A stretch of DNA of 64,000 nucleotides, from the NCBI RefSeq assembly GCF_019375555.1, contig NZ_JAHXDN010000001.1:783501-847500 (forward strand), written 5' to 3'. Every line of letters starts with the position of its first letter. Position 1 is the stretch's first letter. The DNA comes from Roseobacter insulae. GTDB lineage: Bacteria; Pseudomonadota; Alphaproteobacteria; Rhodobacterales; Rhodobacteraceae. Below are positions 56,135-64,000 of this stretch, in pieces. A program made the position numbers and the translations under genes. The notes beneath the pieces were generated by a model that saw only the letters and a list, made by a program, of their open reading frames with translations, was not told the DNA's origin and did no database searches.

Positions 56135-57532
56135 TCATGATGCCGCTTTCAGCATCCCCTCCGCTTTGACCTGGGCGTAGGTTTCATCAAGCGCCTTGCG
56201 CGCCCGGGCCATAAAGACATCAATGTCCGGCTGGTCGATGATCAACGGCGGGGAAATGATCATCCGGTCGCCGACATGGCGCATCACGAGGTTGTTGGCA
56301 AAGCATCTTTCACGGCACATGTAGCCGACAGTGCCAGCGTCGCTTGCGAACTTCGCCCGACTTGCCTTGTGCGGTGTCAGGGGAAGCGAGGCCATCATGC
56401 CCATGATCGAGACACCGCCAACCAGCGGGTGATCCGCCAGTTCGTTGAGGCCCTGCTTGAGCGCTGGCGCGCCCACATCGCGGACGTGATCCAAGATGTT
56501 TTCTTCCTGCAGGATACGCAGGTTTTCCAGAGCAACGGCGGCCGCAACAGGATGGCCCGAATAGGTGTAGCCGTGATTGAACTCTGTCGCGCCGATCACC
56601 TCTGCAACCTCGTCGCAGACAATCGACCCGCCGATGGGCTGGTAACCCGAGCTTAACCCCTTGGCGATGGTCATGATGTGGGGGCGAATGCCAACGGTCT
56701 GGCTGCCGAACCAGTTGCCGGTGCGGCCAAACCCACAAATCACTTCATCCGCGATGAGCAGGATGTCGTACTTGTCGCAAATGCGCTGGATTTCGGGCCA
56801 GTAGGTTTCGGGCGGGACAACAACGCCGCCGGCACCCTGAATAGGTTCGGCGATGAAGGCCGCGACTGTGTCTTCGCCAAGCTCCGCGATCTTCTCCTCC
56901 AGTTCACGCGCCCGGGCGAGGCCGAAATCTTCGGGCGTCATGTCACCACCCTCTGCCCACCAGTCCGGCTGGTTGATGTGATGAATGCCGGGGATGGGCA
57001 TGCCGCCCTGCGCGTGCATGTAGCTCATGCCGCCCAGAGACCCCGACCCCATGGATGACCCGTGATAGGCGTTCTTGCGGCTGATGATATTGGTTTTGGC
57101 TGACTTGCCTTTCTCCGCCCAGTAGGTGCGGACCATCCGGATGTTGGTATCGTTGGCTTCGGATCCTGACCCGGCAAAAAAGACGTGGTTCAACCCTTCA
57201 GGCGCGAGCTTGGCCACTTCCTGTGCGAGAGCGATGGCGGGCACATGCGTGGTCATGAAGAAGGTGTTGTAATAGGGCAGCTCCATCATCTGACGCGCCG
57301 CGACCTCGGCCATTTCAGAACGACCATAGCCGATGTTCACGCACCACAGACCCGCCATGCCATCGAGGATCTGGTTGCCTTCGCTGTCGGTCAGATAAAC
57401 ACCCTTGGCGCGGGTGATGATGCGCGCGCCCTTGGCGGCGAGTTCATCGTTTGTCGTGAACGGATGCATGTGATGAGCCGCATCAAGAGCCTGCAACTCG
57501 GCGGTTGGCATATGATTGGTGATGGCGGACAT
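56135..57532 (-). CDS. spuC: Putrescine-pyruvate aminotransferase-like class III transaminase
   Basis: A 465-residue PLP aminotransferase. It follows Pseudomonas SpuC closely: GARIITRAKGVYLTDSEGNQ, LDGMAGLWCVNIGYGR, FFAGSGSEANDTNIRMVRTY and AFIAEPIQGAGGVVVPPETY. The PLP region is LLIADEVICGFGRTG, with the lysine in MTIAKGLSSGYQPIGG. SpuC moves the amino group of putrescine to pyruvate, giving 4-aminobutanal and alanine. ATG 57532 is used; the longer frame has no ribosome site. Related omega-transaminases with other amines remain possible. Confidence 0.8.
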   Translation of the reverse strand: MSAITNHMPTAELQALDAAHHMHPFTTNDELAAKGARIITRAKGVYLTDSEGNQILDGMAGLWCVNIGYGRSEMAEVAARQMMELPYYNTFFMTTHVPAIALAQEVAKLAPEGLNHVFFAGSGSEANDTNIRMVRTYWAEKGKSAKTNIISRKNAYHGSSMGSGSLGGMSYMHAQGGMPIPGIHHINQPDWWAEGGDMTPEDFGLARARELEEKIAELGEDTVAAFIAEPIQGAGGVVVPPETYWPEIQRICDKYDILLIADEVICGFGRTGNWFGSQTVGIRPHIMTIAKGLSSGYQPIGGSIVCDEVAEVIGATEFNHGYTYSGHPVAAAVALENLRILQEENILDHVRDVGAPALKQGLNELADHPLVGGVSIMGMMASLPLTPHKASRAKFASDAGTVGYMCRERCFANNLVMRHVGDRMIISPPLIIDQPDIDVFMARARKALDETYAQVKAEGMLKAAS

Positions 57533-57576
57533 GAAGCACCTGTCGTTTGATGATCGCGAGCTGACTGCTCTTGTGA

Positions 57577-57598
57577 GCACAATATGATCAAATTGTGC
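57577..57598. promoter_or_regulatory. 22-bp near-perfect palindrome upstream of spuC
   Basis: GCACAAT (57577-57583) and ATTGTGC (57592-57598) flank ATGATCAA. Of the 11 base pairs of symmetry only one is mismatched. It lies 45 bp before the spuC start and 17 bp after the end of the GntR gene. It is the best operator candidate in the window and shares TGATCAAATT (57585-57594) with the site at 58406. Confidence 0.65.
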
Positions 57599-57614
57599 GG
57601 AGTCAATCGAATCG

Positions 57615-58307
57615 CTAATGCGATGTATCCGAGGACAATGCGGCGCGGATTTGCAACATGCCCTGATGTACATCTTCCGCCATGGCCTTCGCCGCCCCAT
57701 CGGCATCGCGCCTGTTCATCGCGTCAAGAAGGTCAGCATGTTTGTCCGGCAGGTTCAACGTCCCGTAGCGGCCGCAAACGACGCGCAGGGAGGGTCCGAA
57801 ACGCAGCCACATACGGTCAACCGTTGCCTCCAGAATCGGGGCTTTGGCGCTTGCGTTCAGGACCGCATGAAAGCGGTAATTCCGGGTCAGATACTCTGGG
57901 ATATCGCCCCTTGAAATCGCTGTGTTCAGCGCATCATCCTCGACTTTCAGCGCGTCGAGCAGCGCATCGTCAACGTGGCGAGCCGCCAGCCGGGCCAGCT
58001 GCGGTTCGAGTGATTGTCGCATAAAATCAAGCTGTTCTATGCAGTTTGCCGTAAGCTCGGGCACAATGACCCTGCGGTTGCCCATCATCTTTAACGCGCC
58101 ATCGGACGTGAGCCTGCGAATGGCTTCGCGGACAGGTGTCATGCCCGCGCCCAGGTCTTCGACCAGCCCCTGGATCGTGACCGCCTGACCGGGTGCGAGA
58201 TCACCAAACAGGATGCGTGTGCGCAGTTGCTCGTACACATGCTGGTGCGCGGGCTGCTTTGCGGCGGATCGTGGCGGCGTCGATGCCGGTTTTCTAAGCA
58301 ACTGCAT
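57615..58307 (-). CDS. GntR-family (FCD/FadR subfamily) transcriptional regulator
   Basis: A 230-residue regulator. The N-terminal winged helix has HVYEQLRTRILFGDLAPGQA, GMTPVREAIRRLTSDGAL and VIVPELT. A helical FCD effector domain follows, including the metal-binding-type His residues in YRFHAVLNA and the later KHADLLDAM and EDVHQGML. ATG 58307 is used because the much longer frame runs antisense through the potF-like gene. It lies between spuC and the divergent potF-like operon, so it probably controls both. Confidence 0.9.
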   Translation of the reverse strand: MQLLRKPASTPPRSAAKQPAHQHVYEQLRTRILFGDLAPGQAVTIQGLVEDLGAGMTPVREAIRRLTSDGALKMMGNRRVIVPELTANCIEQLDFMRQSLEPQLARLAARHVDDALLDALKVEDDALNTAISRGDIPEYLTRNYRFHAVLNASAKAPILEATVDRMWLRFGPSLRVVCGRYGTLNLPDKHADLLDAMNRRDADGAAKAMAEDVHQGMLQIRAALSSDTSH

Positions 58308-58401
58308 GGTCGGTCTTTCGTCATTGCGCGGTATACAAAGCACATGCCTTGCACAGGTTTTGATCGCGTGAAAGCATAAAGCATCTTGCCGAATGAGGCA
58401 A

Positions 58402-58415
58402 AACTTGATCAAATT
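58402..58415. promoter_or_regulatory. Operator-like palindrome upstream of the potF-like gene
   Basis: AACTTGATCAAATT is symmetric at 12 of 14 positions around GATC. It shares TGATCAAATT with the palindrome before spuC. GAATGA (58391-58396) and TCATTC (58415-58420) give a further inverted pair around it. It is located about 45 bp before the ATG at 58461. Confidence 0.5.
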
Positions 58416-58460
58416 CATTCGAACCGGGGCAAACCCGGTCTGTATCAACGGGAGTATGAT

Positions 58461-59543
58461 ATGAAAAAGCTCATGATGAGCAGCGCCGTTCTGGCGCTTT
58501 GTGCAACATCCGCTCTGGCCGAAGAAGTACGCGTCTACAACTGGTCCGATTACATCGATGAGGCGCTGCTGGAAAAATTCGAGGAAGAGACCGGCATTGA
58601 CCTGATTTACGACGTGTTCGACAGCAATGAGGTTCTGGAAACCAAGATGCTCGCGGGTGGTTCTGGTTACGATGTGGTTGTGCCGTCGGGCACGTTCCTG
58701 CAGCGACAGATTTCGGCGGGGGCTTTTCAGGAACTGGACGCGTCCAAGCTGCCGAACCTGAGCAACATGTGGGATACGGTCGAGGAGCGCACTGCCCAGT
58801 ATGACCCGAATAACGCCTATTCGATCAACTACATGTGGGGCACCACGGGGATTGGTGCCAATCTGAACAAGGTGCAGGAAATCCTTGGTGCCGACGCGCC
58901 CATCGGATCGCTGAACCTGATCTTCGACCCGGCAAGCATGGAGAAACTGGCCGAATGCGGCGTTCACTTCCTCGATGCGCCGACCGAGATGATTCCGGCT
59001 GCGCTGAAATACATCGGCGAAGACCCTGACAGCCACGACCCGGACGTGATTGCGAAGGTCGAACCCGTGTTGGCGGCGATCCGTCCATACGTGCAGAAAT
59101 TCCACAGCTCCGAATACATCAATGCCCTGGCAAATGGCGACATCTGCGTTGCTTTCGGTTGGTCGGGTGACATTCTGCAGGCACGTGATCGCGCCGCCGA
59201 AGCTGACAACGGTGTCGAAATCGTTTACAACGCGCCCTCCGAAGGCGCCCTGATGTGGTTTGACCAGATGGCCATTCCTGCGGATGCTCCGAACCCGGAA
59301 GGGGCGCATGTGTTCCTGAATTTCATCATGGACGCTCAGAACATGGCCGATGCGTCGAACTACGTGTATTACGCGAATGGCAACAAGGCATCCCAGCCCC
59401 TGCTCGAAGAGGATGTCATTGGCGACCCGGCGATCTATCCGGACGCGGCGACACTGGCGAACCTTTACACCACGACACCCTACCCGGCCAAAGTCCAGCG
59501 GGTTGTCACCCGTCTTTGGACCAAGATCAAATCGGGAACCTGA
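58461..59543 (+). CDS. Putrescine-type periplasmic binding protein (PotF/SpuD-like)
   Basis: A 360-residue binding protein with the signal peptide MKKLMMSSAVLALCATSALA. The mature start EEVRVYNWSDYIDEALLEKF is that of PotF/SpuD. Other landmarks are DVFDSNEVLETKMLAGGSGY, SINYMWGTTGIGAN and GDICVAFGWSGD. It delivers putrescine (or spermidine) to the membrane complex encoded by the next three genes. A GGGAG ribosome site lies before ATG 58461. A terminator-like hairpin separates it from the ATPase gene. Confidence 0.93.
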   Translation: MKKLMMSSAVLALCATSALAEEVRVYNWSDYIDEALLEKFEEETGIDLIYDVFDSNEVLETKMLAGGSGYDVVVPSGTFLQRQISAGAFQELDASKLPNLSNMWDTVEERTAQYDPNNAYSINYMWGTTGIGANLNKVQEILGADAPIGSLNLIFDPASMEKLAECGVHFLDAPTEMIPAALKYIGEDPDSHDPDVIAKVEPVLAAIRPYVQKFHSSEYINALANGDICVAFGWSGDILQARDRAAEADNGVEIVYNAPSEGALMWFDQMAIPADAPNPEGAHVFLNFIMDAQNMADASNYVYYANGNKASQPLLEEDVIGDPAIYPDAATLANLYTTTPYPAKVQRVVTRLWTKIKSGT

Positions 59544-59558
59544 ATACGTTGTCAGAAT

Positions 59559-59587
59559 GGGCGGGGTCATCAGACACCGCCCTTTTT
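59559..59587 (+). terminator. Terminator between binding-protein and ATPase genes
   Basis: GGGCGG (59559-59564) and CCGCCC (59577-59582) form a 6-bp GC stem, partly extended by GTC/GAC, followed by five T residues. It probably lets some transcripts stop after the binding-protein gene so that this protein is made in excess. Confidence 0.7.
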
Positions 59588-59624
59588 GCATTAGCCCGAT
59601 CACCGGGCACAAGAAGGACATGAC

Positions 59625-60752
59625 GTGACGCAAACCGTCTTTGCCCCATGGGACGACCCTTCCAAGAAACCGTTGATCCGCTTTGACTGTGTGACCAAGC
59701 GCTTTGGTGATTTCGTTGCGATTGACGACCTCTCGCTGGATATCTTCGAGCAGGAGTTTTTCGCCCTGCTGGGGCCATCTGGCTGCGGCAAGACAACGAT
59801 GATGCGGATGCTGGCGGGCTTTGAGGCGCCAACCGAAGGCAAGATCGAACTTGCCGGCCAGGACATCGCACCGGTGCCGCCCAACAAGCGCGCGGTCAAC
59901 ATGATGTTCCAGTCCTACGCGCTGTTTCCGCATCTAAGCGTCTACGAGAATATCGCCTTTGGTCTGCGCCGCGGCGACATGCCGAAAAACGATATTGATG
60001 ACCGTGTCGGGGAGATGCTGAAGCTGACGCGGCTGGAGAAGTTCGCCCGGCGCAAGCCGCATCAGATTTCCGGAGGGCAAAGACAACGGGTTGCTCTGGC
60101 GCGCAGCCTGGCCAAGGCGCCAAAACTTCTGCTGCTGGATGAGCCGCTGGGTGCTTTGGATGCAAAACTGCGGCAGGCGACACAGTTCGAATTGATGGAC
60201 ATCCAGGAGAAGACGGGCACGACATTCGTGATCGTGACCCACGACCAGGAGGAAGCCATGACCGTTGCCAGCCGGGTCGCGGTCATGGACGAAGGACGGG
60301 TCATTCAGGTTGCGACGCCTGAACGTATCTACGAAGCGCCAAACAGTGTCTATGTGGCTGATTTTATTGGGGACGTGAATATCATCAAAGGCACGGCGAA
60401 ACCCTCTGGCAGCGACAGATACGAGATCCTTCACACAGATGGGCAGCCGCCTTTCAGCGCTGTTTCTGAGACGTCATTTTCCGAGGGTCAGACATGCCAT
60501 CTGGCGATCAGACCGGAAAAAGTATCGATCAGTGCCGACCGAACGGCAGACGCGGATAATGCAGTCCAGGGCAAGGTTCTGGACATTGCTTATCTGGGGA
60601 ATCTGTCGACCTATTACGTGGAGCTTCCGGGCGGACAGGTCATCAAGGCTCAAACGGCCAACACCCGGCGCGTATCGCGGCGCGGATTCACCTGGGAAGA
60701 TTCGGTGTGGCTGTCCTGGACCGCCACGGCGGGCGTGTTGTTGGCAGAATGA
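59625..60752 (+). CDS. Polyamine ABC transporter ATP-binding protein (PotG-like)
   Basis: A 375-residue nucleotide-binding subunit. The start is GTG 59625 (MTQTVFAPWDDPSKKPLIRF). Walker A is LLGPSGCGKTTMMRML, the signature ISGGQRQRVALARSL, Walker B LLLLDEPLGALDAKL and the H-loop VIVTHDQEEAM. The C-terminal TOBE domain follows (LAIRPEKVSI). It powers the two permeases downstream and is followed by the PotH-like gene after 28 bp. Confidence 0.94.
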   Translation: MTQTVFAPWDDPSKKPLIRFDCVTKRFGDFVAIDDLSLDIFEQEFFALLGPSGCGKTTMMRMLAGFEAPTEGKIELAGQDIAPVPPNKRAVNMMFQSYALFPHLSVYENIAFGLRRGDMPKNDIDDRVGEMLKLTRLEKFARRKPHQISGGQRQRVALARSLAKAPKLLLLDEPLGALDAKLRQATQFELMDIQEKTGTTFVIVTHDQEEAMTVASRVAVMDEGRVIQVATPERIYEAPNSVYVADFIGDVNIIKGTAKPSGSDRYEILHTDGQPPFSAVSETSFSEGQTCHLAIRPEKVSISADRTADADNAVQGKVLDIAYLGNLSTYYVELPGGQVIKAQTANTRRVSRRGFTWEDSVWLSWTATAGVLLAE

Positions 60753-60780
60753 GAAGCGACAGGCAGCGGAGGGGCAAATA

Positions 60781-61656
60781 ATGCAAAGACTGGCTTTGAT
60801 CGCCGTTCCCTATGCCTGGCTTCTGGCGCTGTTTCTGATCCCGTTTGTGATTGTCTTCAAGATATCCCTCTCTGATATCGCTCTGGCAATCCCACCTTAT
60901 ACGCCAACGCTGAAGGACGGGTTTGGCCCGTTTTTTTCGGCACTCGATTTTGAAAACTTTGCTTTTCTCGCCTCGGACGATCTGTACTGGCGTGCCTATG
61001 TCAGCTCGTTGCGCATCGCGCTCGTCTCCACGTTTCTGACATTGCTGGTCGGGTATCCGATTGCCTATGCGATGGCGCGTGCGCCGGAAGAGTGGCGACC
61101 AACCCTGATGATGCTGGTCATCCTGCCGTTCTGGACATCCTTTCTGATCCGTGTCTACGCGTGGATGGGCATCCTCAGCCAGGAGGGTTTCCTGAACCAG
61201 TTTCTGCTGTGGACAGGGGTGATTTCGACACCGCTGACCATTTTGAACACAAACACCGCCGTATATATCGGTATCATATACACCTATGTGCCTTTCATGA
61301 TCTTGCCGATCTTCGCAGCGCTTGATCGGCTGGATGGCTCACTGATCGAGGCGGCGGAAGACCTTGGTTGCTCCCGGTTCCAGGCATTTTGGCTGGTGAC
61401 GATTCCTTTGTCCAAGAATGGAATCATCGCGGGCAGTTTTCTGGTTTTCATCCCCGCCCTTGGCGAATTTGTGATCCCGTCACTGCTGGGCGGTTCCGGT
61501 ACGCTGATGATCGGCAAAGTGCTCTGGGAGGAATTCTTTAACAACAGGGACTGGCCTGTTGCCAGCGCCGTTGCGGTGATCCTTCTGCTCATCCTGATCA
61601 TCCCGATTATCCTGTTTCAGCGTAATCAGCAGCGGCAGGCGGAGGACGAGGCATGA
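60781..61656 (+). CDS. Polyamine ABC transporter permease (PotH-like)
   Basis: A 291-residue inner-membrane permease with about six membrane segments. ATG 60781 is used because earlier codons overlap the ATPase gene, and AGGGG lies upstream. The EAA loop reads LIEAAEDLGCSRFQAFWLV, with IPLSKNGIIAG after it. Its size is ordinary, in contrast to the permeases of the other transporter in the window. It overlaps the next permease gene by four bases. Confidence 0.93.
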   Translation: MQRLALIAVPYAWLLALFLIPFVIVFKISLSDIALAIPPYTPTLKDGFGPFFSALDFENFAFLASDDLYWRAYVSSLRIALVSTFLTLLVGYPIAYAMARAPEEWRPTLMMLVILPFWTSFLIRVYAWMGILSQEGFLNQFLLWTGVISTPLTILNTNTAVYIGIIYTYVPFMILPIFAALDRLDGSLIEAAEDLGCSRFQAFWLVTIPLSKNGIIAGSFLVFIPALGEFVIPSLLGGSGTLMIGKVLWEEFFNNRDWPVASAVAVILLLILIIPIILFQRNQQRQAEDEA

Positions 61657-62471
61657 ACAGACTGAGCTGGTTCAATGTCACCTCCTTGACGCTGGGATTC
61701 GCATTTCTGTATCTCCCAATGGTCATTCTCATCATCTATTCGTTCAACGAAAGCAAACTTGTGACCGTCTGGGCCGGGTTTTCGACCAGGTGGTACGGTG
61801 AACTCATCCAGAATGAAGCTTTTCTGGATGCCGCCTGGGTGACGATCAAGGTTGCGGTCACGTCATCGACGCTGGCCACCGTTCTGGGCACCATGGCTGC
61901 TTACGTGCTGGTCCGTGGCGGGCGCTTTTTGGGCCGCACCCTGTTTTCCGGCATGATTTATGCACCTCTCGTGATGCCTGAAGTGATCACGGGCCTGTCG
62001 CTGCTGTTGCTCTTTATCGGGATCGGGCTGGACCGCGGCGTGCTGACGATCGTGCTCGCTCACACAACCTTTTCCATGTGTTATGTATCCGTCGTCGTGT
62101 CATCCCGGTTGATGACATTCGACCGGTCGCTGGAAGAAGCCGCGCTCGATCTTGGCTGCTCGGGTTTTGATGCATTTCGGCTGGTAACCTTGCCGATTAT
62201 TGCGCCTGCGGTCATTTCGGGCTGGCTGCTCGCCTTCACGCTCAGCCTCGACGATCTGGTGATCGCCTCCTTTACCGCAGGGCCGTCTGCCACCACGCTC
62301 CCGATCAAGATCTTCTCTGCCGTTCGGCTTGGTGTGTCCCCGGAAATCAACGCATTGTCGACCATCATGATCGGCATTGTCACCGTTGGGGTGATTTCCG
62401 CTTCGTTGGTGTCGAAACAAAACAGCCTGCGCCAGCAGAGGGATGAGCAGGCAGCGGCACGCACGGCATGA
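61653..62471 (+). CDS. Polyamine ABC transporter permease (PotI-like)
   Basis: A 272-residue inner-membrane permease, partner of the PotH-like subunit. Membrane segments are evident (LGFAFLYLPMVILIIYSF, VMPEVITGLSLLLLFIGIG), and the EAA loop is LEEAALDLGCSGFDAFRLV. It overlaps the preceding permease (ATGA) and the following oxidase gene (ATGA). This links uptake to catabolism at the level of translation. Confidence 0.93.
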   Translation: MNRLSWFNVTSLTLGFAFLYLPMVILIIYSFNESKLVTVWAGFSTRWYGELIQNEAFLDAAWVTIKVAVTSSTLATVLGTMAAYVLVRGGRFLGRTLFSGMIYAPLVMPEVITGLSLLLLFIGIGLDRGVLTIVLAHTTFSMCYVSVVVSSRLMTFDRSLEEAALDLGCSGFDAFRLVTLPIIAPAVISGWLLAFTLSLDDLVIASFTAGPSATTLPIKIFSAVRLGVSPEINALSTIMIGIVTVGVISASLVSKQNSLRQQRDEQAAARTA

Positions 62472-63793
62472 AACGCATTTTCTCCGACTATGCGTATGGC
62501 GAGGGCCCAAGGACCGGATGCTGGTGGAACGATACCTGCGCCGTTCCCGACCGCCCGTCGCTCGCCGGTGCGCATAGCGCAGATGTTTGCATCATCGGTG
62601 CGGGATTTACCGGTCTTTCGGCGGCACTGCATCTCGCACGCGCCGGAAAAAAGGTCATCTTGCTGGAGGCGCATTACCCCGGTTGGGGTGCGTCGGGTCG
62701 CAACGGCGGGTTTTGCTGCCTGGGCGGCAGCATGGTGGACGACGGTACACTTGATGCGCGCGTCGGTCGTGCAGAACGCCTTGCCTACCGGGCCGCAGAA
62801 AAAGCCGCCGTCGAGACGGTGGCCGACTTGCTGGGCGCATTCGGCATGGAAGTGGACCGACACTCGCAAGGCGAAACTCAATTGGCGCATCGCGCGAAAG
62901 ACATGGAGGCGTTGCGCGCCGAGGCGGACAGAATAGTCCAAAACTATGGTGTCGAGCCACATGTTATCGAAAAGGATGCGCTGGCCGGGGAGGGATTGGC
63001 AGGTCCGTTTTACGGTGCGGTAACAACGCCTGTCGGGTTTGCGCTGAATCCAATGAAATACATCACTCAGTTGGCTGAAGCCGCGCAGCAATCCGCAGCG
63101 CAACTCTTCCATGACAGCCCGGTGAGCCGCATTCTGCCAAGTGCAAACGGCTACCTGGTAAAAACCGGCCATGGTGAGGTGGCCGCCAATCAGGTCATTG
63201 TCGCCACCAATGGGTATTCGTCCGAAGATGTGCCGCCATGGCTTGCGGGTCGTTACATGCCGGGGCAATCGAACGTGCTGGTGACGCGCCCCCTGACCAG
63301 AGCGGAGTTGCATCACCAGGGCTGGTCCTCTGACCAGATGAGTTTCGATACCCGCAACCTGCTGCACTACTTTCGACTGATGCCCGATCGCCGGTTTCTG
63401 TTCGGAATGCGCGGCGGGTTGTTGACCGGGCCTGACGCCGAAGCACGGGCACGGCGGAGGATCAGGCGCGACTTTGAGAAAATCTTTCCGGCCTGGGCAG
63501 AGGTTGAGACAACCCACAGCTGGTCTGGCATGGTGTGCCTGGCCCGCAACCGAACGCCGTTTGTCGGCGAAGTGCCCGGCAGCCCCGGGCTGTGGACAGG
63601 GATGTGCTACCATGGAAATGGTGTGGCGATGGGCACCCTTTCCGGCCGGATTTTGGCGGATTTGCTTCAGGGCAAGTCGCCGCCGCACTATCCGGCTGCA
63701 ATGCGCCAACCGCTTGCGAAGTTTCCATTTGGGCGCAGCAGGCGCATCGTTATGCCACCGATTTACGCCGGTTTAATGGTGTCCGATCTTTAA
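62468..63793 (+). CDS. puuB: FAD-dependent oxidoreductase, gamma-glutamylputrescine oxidase-like
   Basis: A 441-residue DAO-family flavoprotein. The FAD motif is VCIIGAGFTGLSAALHLARAG, followed by GWGASGRNGGFCCLGG and, near the C-terminus, GMCYHGNGVAMGTLSGRILA. The N-terminus (SDYAYGEGPRTGCWWNDT) matches the PuuB-type group. PuuB oxidises gamma-glutamylputrescine, but no puuA ligase is in the window. It might instead oxidise a polyamine directly. It ends the potFGHI-like operon. Confidence 0.78.
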   Translation: MKRIFSDYAYGEGPRTGCWWNDTCAVPDRPSLAGAHSADVCIIGAGFTGLSAALHLARAGKKVILLEAHYPGWGASGRNGGFCCLGGSMVDDGTLDARVGRAERLAYRAAEKAAVETVADLLGAFGMEVDRHSQGETQLAHRAKDMEALRAEADRIVQNYGVEPHVIEKDALAGEGLAGPFYGAVTTPVGFALNPMKYITQLAEAAQQSAAQLFHDSPVSRILPSANGYLVKTGHGEVAANQVIVATNGYSSEDVPPWLAGRYMPGQSNVLVTRPLTRAELHHQGWSSDQMSFDTRNLLHYFRLMPDRRFLFGMRGGLLTGPDAEARARRRIRRDFEKIFPAWAEVETTHSWSGMVCLARNRTPFVGEVPGSPGLWTGMCYHGNGVAMGTLSGRILADLLQGKSPPHYPAAMRQPLAKFPFGRSRRIVMPPIYAGLMVSDL

Positions 63794-63805
63794 GGTGCGA
63801 ACCCT

Positions 63806-64000
63806 TTAGGCCGGATCGCGCAGCGCTGCCACATCGTCTGATGTTACCGACGATCCGCCTTGCAGGATAAAGACGGTATCAGTTCCCTGTCGACGTGCCT
63901 CGGTAATGCGCGCATAGGTCTCTGCCGCATTTGTGCCGATCGTCTTGCCAACAGCGCGGCTTTCAACGGCGAAACTATAGAGGCCCGGATCGAACGGGGT
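63806..64000 (-). CDS. C-terminal fragment of an unrecognised protein
   Basis: A minus-strand frame enters from the right edge and ends at a TAA (63806-63808), giving 64 residues. It reads FDPGLYSFAVESRAVGKTIG and FILQGGSSVTSDDVAALRDP. The frame is open and convergent with the oxidase gene, 12 bp from its stop. I cannot assign a family. Confidence 0.5.
   Translation of the reverse strand, partial: TPFDPGLYSFAVESRAVGKTIGTNAAETYARITEARRQGTDTVFILQGGSSVTSDDVAALRDPA

Noticed and set aside
58308-59933. Upstream extension of the GntR frame
   Set aside because: It is antisense to the potF-like gene with a clear signal peptide and family motifs; the GntR winged helix begins shortly after 58307.
62081-63709. 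542-residue minus-strand frame across the last permease and oxidase genes
   Set aside because: The plus-strand products have complete permease and flavoprotein motifs; the antisense frame is Arg/His-rich with no motif.

Overview
The window is one contiguous, gene-dense stretch of GC-rich chromosome. It most likely comes from a Roseobacter-group alphaproteobacterium (Rhodobacteraceae). Reasons: the rpsT-dnaA-dnaN-recF-gyrB order, alphaproteobacterial-type SerC and SerA with a serC-motif-like leader, an IalB-family protein, a choice-of-anchor L/Hint protein, a perfect CtrA-type box, and several PotD-type uptake systems. This placement is inference from gene content; no rRNA gene is present. I saw no tRNA, rRNA, insertion sequence, prophage or CRISPR array.

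Layout. (1) 1-7323: a sugar or polyol locus. It holds the end of a CUT1-type ABC ATPase, two different GMC flavoprotein dehydrogenases flanking an SDR dehydrogenase, a Dabb protein, a DUF993 TIM-barrel protein and a LacI regulator. Most genes overlap by 1-4 bp, so this looks like one operon for oxidising an unidentified carbohydrate. (2) 7580-10362: an ABC-type periplasmic binding protein directly followed by a BCCT secondary transporter, with no ABC permease or ATPase beside it. (3) 10670-18334: the replication block rpsT, dnaA, dnaN, recF, a LysE exporter and gyrB. (4) 18616-23874: enoyl-CoA hydratase, mutM, ubiE, ubiB and a thiolase. (5) 23996-26889: an XRE-cupin regulator and the threonine-to-glycine genes kbl-tdh; this Tdh has lost its structural-zinc cysteines. 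(6) 27249-31951: a phosphatase, serA-serC and the divergent serB, i.e. the complete phosphorylated serine pathway. (7) 32014-37691: YCII protein, asparaginase, IalB, rlmN, a DsbA-like protein, two small membrane-associated proteins and a LOG protein. (8) 37858-44145: dapD and dapE, separated by two unrecognised genes and a tandem pair of Hint-domain proteins. (9) 44142-50324: GNAT, DUF2064, RNase R, a GST-like protein, a WYL regulator and a lytic transglycosylase.

(10) 50400-63793 is a polyamine-type uptake and catabolism region. One ABC transporter on the minus strand (ATPase, binding protein, DUF1330, two permeases) has permeases with unusual extra domains. Upstream of it lie a SpuC-like putrescine-pyruvate aminotransferase and a GntR/FCD regulator. 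Divergent from these is a PotFGHI-type transporter operon that ends in a PuuB-like oxidase. A 22-bp near-palindrome before spuC and a related site before the potF-like gene share the core TGATCAAATT, a candidate operator of the GntR protein.

The points most worth a second look are the binding protein/BCCT pair, the intact and degenerate Hint pair near a CtrA box, the ABC permeases with an insertion of about 260 residues and an N-terminal membrane extension, the zinc-site loss in Tdh, and the GntR palindromes.
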